Shown here piece by piece: positions 62,001 through 64,000 of a stretch of 64,000 nt of DNA. Each line of letters begins with the position of its first letter. Position 1 is the stretch's first letter. A model generated the notes under the pieces. That model worked only from the letters and a program-made list of their open reading frames with translations, made no database searches and had not been told where the DNA came from. The stretch covers positions 2,922,704 through 2,986,703 of the forward strand of contig NC_045139.1 of assembly GCF_008831285.2 (NCBI RefSeq). Direction: 5' to 3'. The DNA comes from Nymphaea colorata (Eukaryota; Streptophyta; Magnoliopsida; Nymphaeales; Nymphaeaceae). Position numbers and translations under genes: made by a program.

Positions 62001-62990
62001 TCCTGCATTATATCTATAATTTGAGGTGACAAAGTAACTATACTACTCTTATATGTTGATGAAATTATAGTTATTGGGAATGACGTCGAGTACATACATA
62101 TGATAAATAAGTATCTCAACAAAGAATTTGAGAACAAGGACCTCTGAACACTTCGATACTTTCTTGGAATTGAAGTTGTTCACTATGCCAAAGGTGTTTT
62201 TATCTGCCAACAGAAATACATTATTGATGTCCTCAAAGAAATCAGATATCTACTTTCAAAAGCTCTAGAGATGCCTCTTGAGACTAATTGCAAACTGAAG
62301 AAAGAAGAAGGCAGTATTGTCGAAAACGTAGAAAGTTCACAGAAACTCGTCGACAAATTTATATATCTGATAGTCACTCGGCTAGATATAACATATGCAG
62401 TCAATTTAATAAGCCAATTTATGCATAAAGTAAAGTCTAGCCATGTCGAGGCAGCACATCGAACACTGCAATACTTAAAAAGAAGTCCAGGCAAAGGCAT
62501 TTTAAAGAAACGAAGTCAATCTCTAGTTGTATCTGGGTACTGTGATGCGGATTGGGCTGAAGACCCTAACGACAGGACATCTACATTAGGTTATTGCACA
62601 TTTATTGAAGAAAATCTTGTGACGTGAAAAAGCAAGAAACAAAGTGTTTCAAGTGTAGAAGCCGAATACACAGCTATGACTGTACGCACATGTGAACTAA
62701 TATGGATCAAAGCTCTCCTCAAGGATATGGATTTGGATATAAGAGAAACAATGGAACTAAAGTGCGATAATATGACAGCTATTCATATTGGAGCAAATCT
62801 GGTATTCCACGAGTGAACCAGACACATTGAAATCGACTATTACTTTGTTCGTGAAAAGATTCAGGATCGCACCATATGGGCCTCACATGTCAGGAGTGAG
62901 AACTAATTGGCTGACATATTCACCAAGAGTCTTGAAAAAGAACAAGTTGAGTCAGATCGACATCTATCTACCAAACCCACCTGAGGGAGA
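62000..62990 (+). mobile_element. Copia LTR-retrotransposon remnant (reverse transcriptase end, RNase H)
   Basis: The translation gives LLYVDEIIVIGND, the Copia reverse-transcriptase active-site region with Glu in place of the second Asp of YVDD. It continues with LRYFLGIEV, SGYCDADWAEDPNDRTST (RNase H start) and SSVEAEYTAM. Stop codons interrupt it near 62142, 62625, 62815 and 62905, and upstream domains (gag, integrase) are absent from the window. It is a decayed 3' part, oriented like the SABATH genes. Confidence 0.85.
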
Positions 62991-63300
62991 GATTGTTAAA
63001 AAAATTATAGGGATTGCCTCCATTATCCCACTTTTAGGAATGATTACCTACAGCTGCCTAATCGAGATTCTCTCATAGTTTCCTTATCCATCATAAAAAA
63101 CTATTACCCTGTTTATTACTAGAATCCTCAGTGATTCTCTAAACCAAATTTGGTCTGGTATGTACTCTTTATTGAGAGTTCATCTTCTCTAAAATTGTAT
63201 CAAAGAATAAATAAAGGAGAGCTCCCTTTCCCGTGGACTTAGACATGAAAATGCCAAACCACGTATACGCTTGAGTATTATTCTGCTCATTATATTTGAT
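62991..63300 (+). mobile_element. Probable 3' LTR of the Copia remnant
   Basis: A purine-rich tract (ctgagggagaga) is followed by tgttaaaaaaattatagg, the usual start of a Copia 3' LTR. An LTR-like tail contains gaataaataaaggagagctc, a polyadenylation-type signal. The right border is uncertain because no second LTR is in the window. Confidence 0.45.
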
Positions 63301-63304
63301 GTTC

Positions 63305-63467
63305 TAACTGGGTCGGTAAGGGCCCAAAAAAAATTTAAAAATTGACATGGATTTTTTTAAAATGATCTTATATAAAAATTTTGAAAAATTATATTTTGAC
63401 CTTTGTCAAGATTTTTAAACTATAATTCAGCTCCTGTGATGCAAAATTTCTGGCTATGCCCCTCTAT
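63305..63467. mobile_element. MITE-like repeat family, copy f
   Basis: Runs from about ctaactgggtcggtaagggc to caaaatttctggctatgccc, with the core cttatataaaaattttgaaa. It ends about 12 bp before the exon border of the broken SABATH copy. Confidence 0.5.
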
Positions 63468-63479
63468 GTGTGGTGAAAG

Positions 63480-63846
63480 GGGAAGGTTAAGGAAGAAGAT
63501 CTAGACTCCTTCCAACTGCCAATTTATTCACCAACCATTGAAGAGTTCAAGGAGATCGTCAGCATGAACAACTCTTTCAACATCCCCGTGGCACAGATAA
63601 TCGATCTAAATCACGGAGACGACGATAGCAAAACCCATGAAAACCTGTGAGTCAGAACGGGCTAGAGACGTAAGCCTTGCAGCTCGAGCAGTGTTTGGGG
63701 GCATGGTCCGGAACAAGTTCGGCAGGGACACTGCAGACGAATTGTTCCAAAGGTTTTCAGAAGCAGCGTACCAGTACTTTGTGACCCACCCAACCACGCT
63801 TAGCTTGCCGTCCACTGCGTTTGTTGTTCTAAAGAAAGAGGACTAA
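63480..63846 (+). pseudogene. SABATH methyltransferase copy 4, last exon only, frameshifted
   Basis: Nearly the same as exon 3 of SABATH 3: GKVKEEDLDSFQLPIYSPT, then EEFKEIVSMNNSF. One extra base near 63640 creates a TGA at 63648, and the original frame resumes at CESERARDVSLAARAVFG and runs to LSLPSTAFVVLKKED at 63846. The 3' flank also matches that of SABATH 3 (ctaattgcacc, ctcagagcccct, gatgtagaattc), so it is a duplicate of that gene. Exons 1 and 2 are not in the window. A MITE-family copy and a Copia remnant occupy the upstream region. It cannot encode a working enzyme. Confidence 0.88.
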
Positions 63847-64000
63847 TTGCACCGACCTCTCAGAGCCCCTTATAAATGGAACTTGTGTTCGACAGTATGT
63901 CCACATCTTGGACCTGCTTGTATTCTTTTCTCCGCCCGAACTATTGATGTGTGCTGATGTAGAATTCTTTACTTCGTGGGAACAATTGATGTGTGCAGAT
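63847..64000. other. 3' flank of the broken SABATH copy
   Basis: Matches the first 120 bp after SABATH 3, with an insertion of about 25 bp, then runs off the window. Attests the extent of the duplication. Confidence 0.6.

Noticed and set aside
62271..63078. Open frames here as host genes
   Set aside because: They are pieces of a decayed Copia polyprotein.
1..64000. tRNA, rRNA or organellar insertions
   Set aside because: None recognised by eye; a tRNAscan and organelle search would be needed to exclude them.

Overview
This window is nuclear DNA of a flowering plant. It has spliced genes with many AT-rich GT-AG introns, plant-specific gene families (a MAPKK fused to an NTF2 domain, SABATH methyltransferases, TIR-NBS-LRR-type and PPR relics), plant MITEs, a Copia retrotransposon remnant and many (AT)n and (GA)n microsatellites. 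The lineage cannot be fixed from the sequence. The LRR relics have the style of TNL genes, which argues weakly against a monocot.

Layout: (1) 1-7.5 kb: a complete MKK3-type MAP kinase kinase on the + strand, 9 coding exons, 519 aa. (2) 7.5-10.9 kb: intergenic, with a hAT-like MITE whose target-site duplication is still visible. (3) 10.9-15.6 kb: two adjacent TNL/LRR disease-resistance relics on the - strand, broken by frameshifts and a stop. (4) 15.6-17.2 kb: two related AT-rich repeats, then the RPN1 promoter. (5) 17.2-31.8 kb: a complete RPN1 (26S proteasome regulatory-particle scaffold), 25 coding exons, 888 aa, with at least three TIR elements in its introns. (6) 31.8-36.7 kb: intergenic repeats, including a nested inverted repeat. 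(7) 36.7-64 kb: a tandem SABATH carboxyl-methyltransferase cluster. Three intact three-exon genes encode 362, 361 and 360 aa, and a broken last exon of a fourth lies at the right edge. The spacers hold a large inverted duplication, a fossil PPR gene, a gene-fragment-like TIR element, a short near-perfect hairpin, MITEs and a Copia remnant.

MKK3 and RPN1 are conserved single-function genes (signalling, protein turnover) with no evident link to each other. The SABATH array is the lineage-specific part. Its members share exon phases, a tiny first exon, and a purine (GA) tract just before the start codon; the two with a recognisable TATA box have it about 70 bp upstream. They probably arose by tandem duplication and diverged in substrate use. 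The fourth copy shows decay of a duplicate: its last exon and 3' flank resemble those of gene 3, its 5' part is missing from the window, and a MITE-like repeat and a Copia remnant lie upstream. All splice models were read by eye from frame continuity, GT-AG borders and known family sequences; no alignment or transcript was available.
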